This document shows, piece after piece, positions 6,699-12,227 of a DNA stretch of 12,227 bases (position 1 is the stretch's first letter; every line of letters starts with the position of its first letter). Origin of the DNA: Actinomycetota bacterium (GTDB taxonomy: Bacteria; Actinomycetota; Actinomycetes; Streptosporangiales; Streptosporangiaceae); contig PLIQ01000083.1 in NCBI GenBank assembly GCA_003140115.1, forward strand, positions 1-12,227, given 5' to 3'. Made by a program: the position numbers and the translations under genes. Below the pieces are notes generated by a model. That model was not told the origin of the DNA. It saw nothing but the letters and a program-made list of their open reading frames with translations, and did not search any database.

Positions 6699-7868
6699 AT
6701 GATTGCTGGCATGGGAACCTCGTCAGACGCCGGTGACGCGCCGGCCGGGCCGGGGCGTACGCCGTACCTGCCTGAGCCGACCGGTCCGTGCCCGGTCGGT
6801 ACCGCGTCCTTGTGGCTGACGGACGTCTCCCGTCCCGATCCCTGGGCCGCGGGGGTGAACGCGCGGGAGCTGATGATCTCCCTGTGGTATCCGGCGACGC
6901 CGTCGGACGGGCGGCGAGCCCGGTACATGACGCCAGCGGAGTCTGGACTCCACCTCACCAGCAGGGGCATTACCGGCGTCCCGCCCGGCGTGCTGAGCAC
7001 GGTCCGGGCCAACGCGGTCAGCGCTGCCACACCAGCGGGGGGCCAGCGCACCTTGCCCCTGGTGGTGCTCTCACCTGGCTTCACCAACTCCCGTAGCGTG
7101 CTCACCGCCCTGGCCGAGGACCTGGCCAGCCACGGCTATGCCGTGGCCGGAATTGATCACACCTACGAGAGCTATGCCACGGCCTTTCCCGACGGGCGGG
7201 TCACCACCTGCCTGGCCCGTGAGACACGTCGCCGGGGCGAGGGGTTCTGGGAGAAGGTGGTGGCAGGCCGGGCAGCCGATGTTTCCTTCGTGCTCGATGA
7301 ACTGACCGGTGCGCACCCGGCCTGGCCGGGCGCCGGGCTGATCGACCCGTCCCGGATAGCGATGGCCGGCCACTCCATCGGCGGTGCGGCCGCCATCGCC
7401 GCCCTGCTAGCCGACTCCCGCATCCGCGCCGGCATCGACATGGACGGCGCCACTGCTACCCCGATCTCGGATGAGGGCCTGTCACGGCCGTTTCTCTTCC
7501 TGGGTAAGCAGTCCAACTACACCCCGGGAAGCGGAGGCGCCGTTACCACCTGGGAGCACGACTGGAAACACCTGACCGGGTGGAAGCGGTGGCTCCTGGT
7601 CGCCGGCGCGATGCACGCCTCCTTCACCGACCTCGGGCTCCTGGCCGATCAGGCCGGCATCGACATCGGCGCCGGCATCCCCGGAGCCCGGTCCCTGGAC
7701 ATCACCCGCGCCTACGTCCGGGGCTTCTTCGACCGGCACCTGCGCAGCACGCCGCAAGCCTTGCTGGACCAGCCGTCACCACGCTACCCCGAGGTCACAT
7801 TCTGTTCCCCGGAGACGAAAACCTGCCGCCAGTGGCCAAGGACAGGAGGTGACCGGGATGAGCGATGA
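6699..7868 (+). CDS. Alpha/beta hydrolase, PAF-acetylhydrolase-like
   Basis: A 389-residue esterase/lipase-fold protein. The nucleophile elbow GHSIGG at residues 224-229 gives Ser226; Asp249 (DMDG) and His306 (MHASFTD) complete a triad with spacing typical of the platelet-activating-factor acetylhydrolase / dienelactone-hydrolase-like group. LSPGFTNSR (124-132) is the likely oxyanion loop. No signal peptide is seen, so it is probably cytosolic. It would cleave short or oxidised acyl esters, but the substrate is unknown. The frame is open back to 6378, but that part is antisense to the oxidoreductase gene. I chose the ATG at 6699; GTG at 6696 or ATG at 6711 are alternatives, none with a clear ribosome binding site. 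Its last codons hold a strong ribosome binding site for a start that leads to no recognisable gene. Confidence 0.88.
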   Translation: MIAGMGTSSDAGDAPAGPGRTPYLPEPTGPCPVGTASLWLTDVSRPDPWAAGVNARELMISLWYPATPSDGRRARYMTPAESGLHLTSRGITGVPPGVLSTVRANAVSAATPAGGQRTLPLVVLSPGFTNSRSVLTALAEDLASHGYAVAGIDHTYESYATAFPDGRVTTCLARETRRRGEGFWEKVVAGRAADVSFVLDELTGAHPAWPGAGLIDPSRIAMAGHSIGGAAAIAALLADSRIRAGIDMDGATATPISDEGLSRPFLFLGKQSNYTPGSGGAVTTWEHDWKHLTGWKRWLLVAGAMHASFTDLGLLADQAGIDIGAGIPGARSLDITRAYVRGFFDRHLRSTPQALLDQPSPRYPEVTFCSPETKTCRQWPRTGGDRDER

Positions 7869-7968
7869 GCAGGACGAAACCCGGCCCGGCTATGGTTGCG
7901 ACGGGTCGGTGACCCGAGCCATGAACAAGGGCTCTCCGGTCGCGGTGTCGGTCACTACCATCAGGTAG
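7858..7968 (+). CDS. 36-codon ORF behind a perfect ribosome binding site, possible gene remnant
   Basis: AGGAGGTGA at 7844-7852 is a nine-base match to the 16S anti-Shine-Dalgarno, and an ATG follows five bases later at 7858. The reading frame overlaps the last 11 bases of the hydrolase gene, starts MSDEQDETRPG, and ends at a TAG at 7966-7968, most of it antisense to the serpin 3' end. No family is recognisable. The initiation signal is better than that of any annotated gene here, so either a short peptide is made, or this is the start of a former third operon gene cut off near 7885, or the match is a coincidence within hydrolase codons. Confidence 0.25.
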   Translation: MSDEQDETRPGYGCDGSVTRAMNKGSPVAVSVTTIR

Positions 7969-9221
7969 GGACGGTCGAACGTGACCGGCGGAGGCCCGGC
8001 CTTCGCCGCGCTCGCGCTCACGCCGACGGCGGTCGCGGCGCTGGCCACCGTGCCCTGCTCGCCCACCCGCAAGGTGGCGGCCTGCTCGACGAAGCCGAGG
8101 CGGCGGGCCTGCGGCGACAGCCCGGTGAAGTCCGCGGCCCCGGTGAAGGCGGCGCCCATGCCAAGTCCGGTCAGCAGGCCGTTCAGGTCGACCTTGTTCT
8201 GCAGGCTTACCTTGGGCAGCGCGACGTCGCGGGTCAGAACCGGGCCGGAACCGTGGTCCGTACCGTCCGCCGCCAGCGTGGTGGTCAGCGCGGCGAGTTG
8301 CGCTCCGGTCGGCATCGCGCAGCCGCCGGTACCCGAGGGCGGCAGCAGCGCCATCATGGCCAGGTGGCCGCCACGGTAGGGCAGCCAGACGGCGGTCCAG
8401 CCGGCCGCGCTGGTCGCGGCGTACGGGCCGCCGTTCATGAACGGCGCGTTGACCTGCCGCCCGGAGGCGGTGGTGAACGGCTTGGGACTGGTCTGGCTGG
8501 CCTGGAACGGCGTGGCCCAGGCCGCCTTCAGGTACAGCGCGTCGGTCAGCACCCAGCCGATGCCCTGCAGTGAGTCCGGGGTCAGCAGTTGCGGGATCTG
8601 CCCGTGGGTTGCGGTCGCGATGGTCTGGTTGATCTCCTGTGCGGCCTGGTCGGGGCGGCTGAGCAGCGGGACGTGCGCGACGCCCGCGTCGTAGCTGGTC
8701 GCTACGGCGCTCAGATAACTGCGCAGGGTGATCAGCGACGGGTCAGCCCACACCTGATCGCTCGCGTCCACCGTCACGCCCGGACCGTCGAGCCCGCGCA
8801 GCGCCGCCGACCGTGCCTGCAGGCCGGCCTCGAGCGCCGGCCCGCTGGTGGCGGGCAGATGCAGCACGTCGGCCATGGCCTGCGCCGTGGCGCCGCGCGC
8901 CCCGAGGTAGGCCATGCCCAGCCCGCTGGCCAGGCTGGACGGCGACAGCACCAGGTTGGCCCGCGGATCGGCCTGGCACCAGGCATCCAGCACGCTGAGC
9001 CCGAGAGCGGTGTCGGCCGTGCCGTAGGGGCGCGGGTCGGCCAGCGGCTCCCGCATCGCCACGCCGCGGGCGATGACCGGCGCCGCCGATGGCGTCGCCG
9101 GTGGCGCCGTCGTTCCGCAGCCCGCCAGCACCGCTGCCGTCAGCGCGAGGACCAGGCCGGCGGCAGCCCGCAACTCGTTCTTCATGCGCATCAGACGGCG
9201 CGCGGACCTTCCCGGTTTCAT
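7890..9221 (-). CDS. Serpin-family protease inhibitor, lipoprotein
   Basis: A 443-residue serpin. The N-terminus has basic residues, a hydrophobic core and a lipobox LAGC (32-35), so Cys35 should be lipidated and the protein anchored outside the membrane. NLVLSPSSLASGLGMAYLGARG (within 89-110) is the helix A/B signature; FDRPYLMVV and PLFMARVTDP form the C-terminal signature (415-440). The hinge EQGTVASAATAV (388-399) has Thr at P14 and small residues at P12-P9, as in inhibitory serpins. Counting from the hinge glutamate puts P1-P1' near Ser404-Ala405, suggesting an elastase- or subtilisin-like target. The frame is open to 9341; 9221 is preferred because it gives a normal signal peptide, with 9191 and 9185 as alternatives. 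It converges on the hydrolase gene with a 21-base gap. Confidence 0.92.
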   Translation of the reverse strand: MKPGRSARRLMRMKNELRAAAGLVLALTAAVLAGCGTTAPPATPSAAPVIARGVAMREPLADPRPYGTADTALGLSVLDAWCQADPRANLVLSPSSLASGLGMAYLGARGATAQAMADVLHLPATSGPALEAGLQARSAALRGLDGPGVTVDASDQVWADPSLITLRSYLSAVATSYDAGVAHVPLLSRPDQAAQEINQTIATATHGQIPQLLTPDSLQGIGWVLTDALYLKAAWATPFQASQTSPKPFTTASGRQVNAPFMNGGPYAATSAAGWTAVWLPYRGGHLAMMALLPPSGTGGCAMPTGAQLAALTTTLAADGTDHGSGPVLTRDVALPKVSLQNKVDLNGLLTGLGMGAAFTGAADFTGLSPQARRLGFVEQAATLRVGEQGTVASAATAVGVSASAAKAGPPPVTFDRPYLMVVTDTATGEPLFMARVTDPSQP

Positions 9222-9271
9222 ACATTTGAGGTAATCCCTCGCGCCGGTGATGGCCCGGCGCGCCGCGAAGC

Positions 9272-9277
9272 ACCCTA
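9272..9277 (-). promoter_or_regulatory. Possible -10 element for the serpin gene
   Basis: TAGGGT on the minus strand fits TANNNT and would start transcription about 44 bases before the serpin ATG at 9221. No convincing -35 is seen; the support is motif and position only. Confidence 0.2.
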
Positions 9278-9296
9278 CCGACGACCGCTGACGCGC

Positions 9297-9302
9297 GATA
9301 CT
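9297..9302 (+). promoter_or_regulatory. -10 element of leaderless small gene
   Basis: GATACT lies seven bases before the ATG at 9310, the spacing expected when transcription starts at the initiation codon. No ribosome binding site precedes that ATG, which supports leaderless expression. Confidence 0.35.
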
Positions 9303-9309
9303 GGGCCGC

Positions 9310-9573
9310 ATGGTTGACGACACAGCACGGGACCGGGCCATCTACCACGCGCTGAAGGCGGCCGACGAGGTCGCCGCAGCCCTGCAGACCCACCTCATCG
9401 AAGAGCACGGGGCCGATCCGGAGCGCGCCGCCCCGCCGAGCCCCTCCACCAACTCCCTCAAGCTGCTGCGGCAGGCCCGCGAGCGCCTGGGCCTGGGATT
9501 GCGGGCCGTCCAGGCCGACCACATCGCCGCATCCGACGACATCTCCCTGCGCAACCGGCAAGACGCAGTTTGA
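9310..9573 (+). CDS. Small hypothetical protein, 87 residues
   Basis: I do not recognise a family. The product is hydrophilic and mostly helical in character: residues 1-35 (acidic, Ala-rich) and about 48-68 (Leu/Arg-rich) look like two amphipathic helices joined by a Pro/Ser-rich linker (APPSPSTN). It has no signal peptide or membrane span. Third codon positions are overwhelmingly G or C, as in the neighbouring real genes, which argues that it is coding rather than an antisense shadow. The gene is divergent from the serpin, with an 88-base shared upstream region, and convergent with the VOC gene. The start is fixed by a -10 element seven bases upstream rather than by a ribosome binding site. 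Function unknown; a small regulatory or partner protein is conceivable but unsupported. Confidence 0.6.
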   Translation: MVDDTARDRAIYHALKAADEVAAALQTHLIEEHGADPERAAPPSPSTNSLKLLRQARERLGLGLRAVQADHIAASDDISLRNRQDAV

Positions 9574-9592
9574 CGTCCCGCTCGCGGCAGGT

Positions 9593-9602
9593 ACGTGCAC
9601 GT
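9593..9602. other. 10-base palindrome between convergent genes
   Basis: ACGTGCACGT is a perfect self-complementary sequence in the 31-base gap between the small hypothetical gene and the VOC gene. It is too short and has no loop or T tract to be a convincing terminator. Confidence 0.25.
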
Positions 9603-9604
9603 GG

Positions 9605-9955
9605 TCAGGGCTGCAGGGGCGACGGATGCCGAGGCTGGTAGATGGGCAGTTCTCCGCCGTCCGGGAGGCGGATCGCGGCTAGGAGCCCCCAGCCCTGATC
9701 GGACACGCCGCGCGCCACCTCGACTCCTTTGTCCCGCAATTCGGCGAGGGTGGCGTGGATGTCGTCACACATCAGGTAGAGCTCATGGCGCCCGTCACCG
9801 TCGGCCGGATGAACAGCAAGCTCAGCAGGGGGCAGGGCGAAGATGAGCCAGCCGCCGCCGGCGTCGACCGACGCCAGGCCCAGCACGTCGGCGAAAAACG
9901 CACGGACCTTCTCGGCGGCCGGGGAGAACACGATCGCATGAATGCCAGTAATCAC
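9605..9955 (-). CDS. VOC/glyoxalase-superfamily protein
   Basis: A 116-residue single-module vicinal-oxygen-chelate protein. GIHAIVFSP (residues 4-12) and VRAFFADVLGL (17-27) are the usual first strand and helix; HELYLMCDD (57-65), then an LAELRDKGVEV helix-strand (70-80), and GGELPIYQP (100-108) near the end complete two beta-alpha-beta-beta-beta units. Possible metal ligands are His6, His57 and Glu102, but the set is not clearly that of glyoxalase I or of a dioxygenase, so the activity is undefined; a resistance or binding role is equally possible. The GTG start matches family alignments exactly and has no ribosome binding site, but a TAGTAT element lies six bases upstream. It is probably transcribed independently of the deacetylase gene 65 bases upstream. 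Confidence 0.88.
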   Translation of the reverse strand: MITGIHAIVFSPAAEKVRAFFADVLGLASVDAGGGWLIFALPPAELAVHPADGDGRHELYLMCDDIHATLAELRDKGVEVARGVSDQGWGLLAAIRLPDGGELPIYQPRHPSPLQP

Positions 9956-9961
9956 GCAGCG

Positions 9962-9967
9962 ATACTA
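9962..9967 (-). promoter_or_regulatory. -10 element of leaderless VOC gene
   Basis: TAGTAT on the minus strand ends six bases before the GTG at 9955. It is a strong TANNNT match in a GC-rich setting, placing the transcription start at the initiation codon. It lies in the 65-base gap after the deacetylase stop codon. Confidence 0.5.
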
Positions 9968-10020
9968 GCCAACGACCGGGCAGTGGTCGCGCCGCGGCGG
10001 CGGGTCATCAGTTGTTCTCC

Positions 10021-11070
10021 TCAGCCTGAAGCTGGGTTGACGCCTGGTGATGCTCCGGTCGTTGTCCCGCTGCCTGCTCCGGCCCGCGTGAACGCCGGGT
10101 CGCTGAGGTGGCTCGCCAGGAACGTGACACTCTGGGCTCCGTAGCCAAGCTCCAGCCGGTACCGCACCTTGTCGGCGTGCGCTGTGACTTGGTCAGAGGC
10201 GGCTATGTACTGGACGAAGACCGCCTTGAAGATGCTGTCCCAGTAGGAGAGCAGCCACGGGTTTTCCCCGTTGGTCCAGGCACCGAACGGGACCGCGAAG
10301 ACGGTGGACTGCCAGCCTGCCGGGAAGTTCAGATGCGTCTGGATGGCCGCCTCGCCGACGGTGATGTCGTCGATGACGCGTGCTTCGTACTGAGTGTCCG
10401 TCTGGCCGAAGGGCCAGACGTAGTACTCGTAGTCGGTGGGGGTCATCAGGGACCGGTCCAGCCCGGCGAGGCATGACGCCGGGGCGTACGGCATGTAGGC
10501 ATGCCCGCATTCCCCGGCGTGCAGCTGGATCATCCAGCCCTCCTTGGCCATGGTCTGGACGATGCTCCAGCCAGCGTAAATCGAGCCGTAGTCGCCGTTC
10601 GCGTAACCGGTTATCACGAACACCACGGCGTTGAAACCGTACTTCTCCAAGACCGGCGTGGCCTCGGTGTCCGAGACGAACGCGTCATCAAACGTGATCA
10701 GGATCGGCTTCGCGGGCAGCAGCTGCTTTATGCCGTCCAGCCAGTTGGCGTACTGCTGCGGGGTGATCGTGGCGTAGCCCTGCCCGTACAGGTAGGCCAT
10801 CTCGGCCTTGAAGTTATCCAACGTCGTGTTGTAGTTGTCAACTGACCCGGAGACCGGGGACGGCGCGCCGATTCCGTGGAAGCACAGCACGGGAATCTGC
10901 TGGGGCACCGCATACGACTCGGGTACCGCCGCGCGGGCCGCAGTACCAGCCACTCCGAGGCTAGCGGCCGAGGCCGAGCGGCCCTTGAGGTATCCCAGCA
11001 CCGCGGCGGTCAACGCCAAGGTCAGCACGACGATGACCGCTAGAATGGCCTCAATTTTGGTCCGCTTCAT
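10021..11070 (-). CDS. Membrane-anchored polysaccharide deacetylase (NodB-like, PgaB/IcaB type)
   Basis: A 349-residue protein with one N-terminal hydrophobic helix (about residues 6-27) that should anchor it with the catalytic domain outside. The NodB domain opens with VLCFHGIG (61-68); motif 1 is TFDDA with Asp128-Asp129; the metal histidines are probably His184 and His190 (HAGECGH); and AVPFGAW (259-265) is motif 3. The His-x5-His spacing is wider than the usual His-x3-His. The family removes N-acetyl groups from surface polymers such as poly-N-acetylglucosamine. Its place downstream of a GT2 synthase supports a role in modifying that polymer during export. The C-terminus is a low-complexity Gly/Ser/Thr tail. 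I chose the ATG at 11070, ten bases after the small ORF stop; an in-frame TTG at 11091 would overlap that ORF. Confidence 0.88.
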   Translation of the reverse strand: MKRTKIEAILAVIVVLTLALTAAVLGYLKGRSASAASLGVAGTAARAAVPESYAVPQQIPVLCFHGIGAPSPVSGSVDNYNTTLDNFKAEMAYLYGQGYATITPQQYANWLDGIKQLLPAKPILITFDDAFVSDTEATPVLEKYGFNAVVFVITGYANGDYGSIYAGWSIVQTMAKEGWMIQLHAGECGHAYMPYAPASCLAGLDRSLMTPTDYEYYVWPFGQTDTQYEARVIDDITVGEAAIQTHLNFPAGWQSTVFAVPFGAWTNGENPWLLSYWDSIFKAVFVQYIAASDQVTAHADKVRYRLELGYGAQSVTFLASHLSDPAFTRAGAGSGTTTGASPGVNPASG

Positions 11071-11080
11071 GGCCCCTGGC

Positions 11081-11242
11081 TCACTTCTCAAAGCGTGGAA
11101 TGAACCGCGCCAGCGCGAATCCCAGGCTGATCATCAGCGAGATGAGGCAGATTATCCAAGCCAGGTGCATTTCCGTGCTGCCGATCCCTACCCCGACGAA
11201 TCCGCTGGCCGCGACATGATTGCTTACCCTCGTGTTAATCAC
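11081..11242 (-). CDS. 53-residue single-span membrane protein in the exopolysaccharide operon
   Basis: A short gene hidden between the glycosyltransferase and the deacetylase. It starts at GTG 11240-11242, one base after the glycosyltransferase stop, with an excellent ribosome binding site (AAGGGG) eight bases upstream, and ends at TGA 11081-11083, ten bases before the deacetylase ATG. The product has a 24-residue polar or glycine-rich lead and one clear transmembrane helix at about residues 25-48 (from HLAWIICLIS to FALARF), and ends in basic residues (RFIPRFEK), so the C-terminus is probably cytosolic. I recognise no family. The position recalls PgaD/IcaD, the small membrane partners of PNAG synthases, but those are larger with two spans, so homology is not claimed. 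Tight packing and start signals make it likely to be translated. Confidence 0.7.
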   Translation of the reverse strand: MINTRVSNHVAASGFVGVGIGSTEMHLAWIICLISLMISLGFALARFIPRFEK

Positions 11243-11243
11243 T

Positions 11244-12227
11244 TCAGGTTCCCCTTACCATTTTCCAGGTGTCCGTCTTGCCCGTTTTTGTCAGTTGTTT
11301 CCAGTAACCGGAGACGATAGCGGCCGTTATCAGCCAGGCATACAGCATTTCTACTGGGAAGGCCAGAGCCACGAGCGTGGCTCGCCATCCGGCCTTGTGC
11401 GCGGTATTGACGCTGTCGGCCATCAAGATGACGAAGATCGGCAGGCCCCACCAGGAGAACAGATGACCACGCACCGTCCACAGCAGGTAGAGCAGCACGA
11501 CGCGGGACACCATCGACCACACCAGCCCAGCCTGCTTGGCCCACGGGATGGCGGTGAAGCGCGTCAAGCCGAACTGACTCAGCGTCTGGATGTACCCGCG
11601 CGCCCAGCGTTCCCGCTGGGTGAACAGGCCCTTGACGGTCGAGACCGGCACCGTCGTGGCCAGGCAGTCCTGCGGACGCACCATTCCCCACCGGAGGTGC
11701 TTCAGGGCGATGGTCAGCTTCCAGTCCTCGGTCCAGTTAGCGGGGTCGTAGACCTCCCCGTACAGGCGCTTGACGTCGCGAAGCGCGGACACGCGGTACA
11801 TTGCGGCCATACCGGTCATGCACCCGTATCGGCCCTTGCGTCGCCCGATGAATCTACGGTCGCGCTCGTACTCCATGGCCTGCAGGACTTCGATGATCGT
11901 GCCGAAGCGCTTAATCAGGTGGTTAGAGCTGACCGCGCCCAAGCGGGGGTCTTGCTCGAAGTGCCGTTCGGCGTTCTCGATCAGCTCCGGATGAATGACG
12001 GTATCGGCATCCATGCAGACCACCAGATCGTCGTCATCCAGGGACGGGAGAAGCGCGTTCAGCGCCGCGTTCAGCGCGCCCGCTTTCCGTCCGGTGATCC
12101 CGTGCAAATCCATCACTTCGACGCCATCATATTTCCCCGCGACCTTCGCGGTGCCGTCGTCGTCATCGCAGTTGTTGGCCACGACAATGATCCGGTCCGC
12201 CTGGCGCGTCTGGGCCAGGACACCTTC
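11244..12227 (-). CDS. Family 2 processive glycosyltransferase, N-terminus outside the window
   Basis: The last 327 residues of a membrane polysaccharide synthase of the GT2 family (PgaC/IcaA, NodC, hyaluronan and cellulose synthase relatives). The frame is open through the window edge, so the true start is beyond 12227. In fragment numbering, GRKAGALN (46-53) and CMDAD (71-75, the UDP-sugar/metal Asp-x-Asp) are followed by NWTEDWKL (164-171, with the catalytic Asp in TED) and QRERWARGY (204-212, the QxxRW acceptor motif of processive enzymes). Hydrophobic spans at about 232-252, 255-271 and 283-304 form the export channel part. It would polymerise UDP-activated sugar and pass the chain across the membrane. 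With a deacetylase gene downstream, N-acetylglucosamine polymer is the best guess; other beta-linked polymers are possible. Confidence 0.92.
   Translation of the reverse strand, partial: EGVLAQTRQADRIIVVANNCDDDDGTAKVAGKYDGVEVMDLHGITGRKAGALNAALNALLPSLDDDDLVVCMDADTVIHPELIENAERHFEQDPRLGAVSSNHLIKRFGTIIEVLQAMEYERDRRFIGRRKGRYGCMTGMAAMYRVSALRDVKRLYGEVYDPANWTEDWKLTIALKHLRWGMVRPQDCLATTVPVSTVKGLFTQRERWARGYIQTLSQFGLTRFTAIPWAKQAGLVWSMVSRVVLLYLLWTVRGHLFSWWGLPIFVILMADSVNTAHKAGWRATLVALAFPVEMLYAWLITAAIVSGYWKQLTKTGKTDTWKMVRGT
11251..11256 (-). promoter_or_regulatory. Ribosome binding site of the small membrane protein
   Basis: AAGGGG on the minus strand, eight bases before the GTG at 11242 and inside the last codons of the glycosyltransferase gene. 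It decides the start of the small ORF and implies coupling to synthase translation. Confidence 0.6.

Noticed and set aside
7869..7889. Terminator between the hydrolase and serpin genes
   Set aside because: No stem with a usable loop or T tract is visible in the 21-base gap.
9222..9341. N-terminal extension of the serpin from 9341
   Set aside because: It would bury the lipoprotein signal about 75 residues inside the protein and overlap the divergent gene and its promoter.
8743..9600. Minus-strand open frame of 285 codons over the serpin start and the small gene
   Set aside because: It is out of frame with the serpin, has no recognisable motif, and codon third positions do not favour it over the serpin frame.

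Overview
The window is strongly GC-rich DNA with G/C-ending codons, frequent GTG starts and short spacers. Together with a deazaflavin (F420)-type oxidoreductase, a lipoprotein serpin of actinobacterial type and several apparently leaderless genes, this points to a chromosome of a filamentous or soil-type actinomycete (Actinomycetota). I cannot name a genus. No tRNA, rRNA, CRISPR array, insertion sequence or phage gene is visible, and no gene-free stretch exceeds 300 bases.

Layout. (1) Bases 1-2618, plus strand: the 3' part of a TIM-barrel isomerase/dehydratase of inosose-dehydratase (IolE) type, followed by two Gfo/Idh/MocA NAD(P)-dependent dehydrogenases. They are spaced as one operon (15-base gap, then a 4-base overlap) and suit catabolism of an inositol-like or related cyclic polyol or sugar. 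(2) Bases 2601-5287, plus strand: a promoter lying inside the end of the operon, a leader of about 150 bases, then a large membrane hybrid of an eight-helix sensor region, two PAS domains and a histidine kinase core, with no response regulator beside it. (3) Bases 5323-6554, minus strand: a DUF385/Ddn-type F420-dependent oxidoreductase followed by a classical SDR, probably one transcript. A perfect 14-base palindrome lies over the start of the pair. (4) Bases 6699-7868, plus strand: an alpha/beta hydrolase of the PAF-acetylhydrolase type. Its last codons contain a perfect ribosome binding site followed by an ATG that leads nowhere, which looks like a scar. (5) Bases 7890-9221, minus strand: a serpin with a lipoprotein signal; a small uncharacterised gene (9310-9573) is divergent from it. 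(6) Bases 9605-9955, minus strand: a small VOC/glyoxalase protein with its own promoter. (7) Bases 10021-12227, minus strand: an exopolysaccharide locus made of a family 2 processive glycosyltransferase (5' end outside the window), a previously unlisted 53-residue single-span membrane protein, and a membrane-anchored polysaccharide deacetylase.

How they work together. The last group is the clearest functional unit. Transmembrane GT2 synthase plus extracytoplasmic NodB deacetylase is the core of poly-N-acetylglucosamine (PNAG, Pga/Ica-type) systems. The tiny membrane protein between them sits where a PgaD/IcaD-type accessory subunit might be expected, though I see no sequence proof that it is one. 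The best candidates for something undescribed are this small protein, the stranded translation start at 7844-7968, and the palindrome at 6553-6566.
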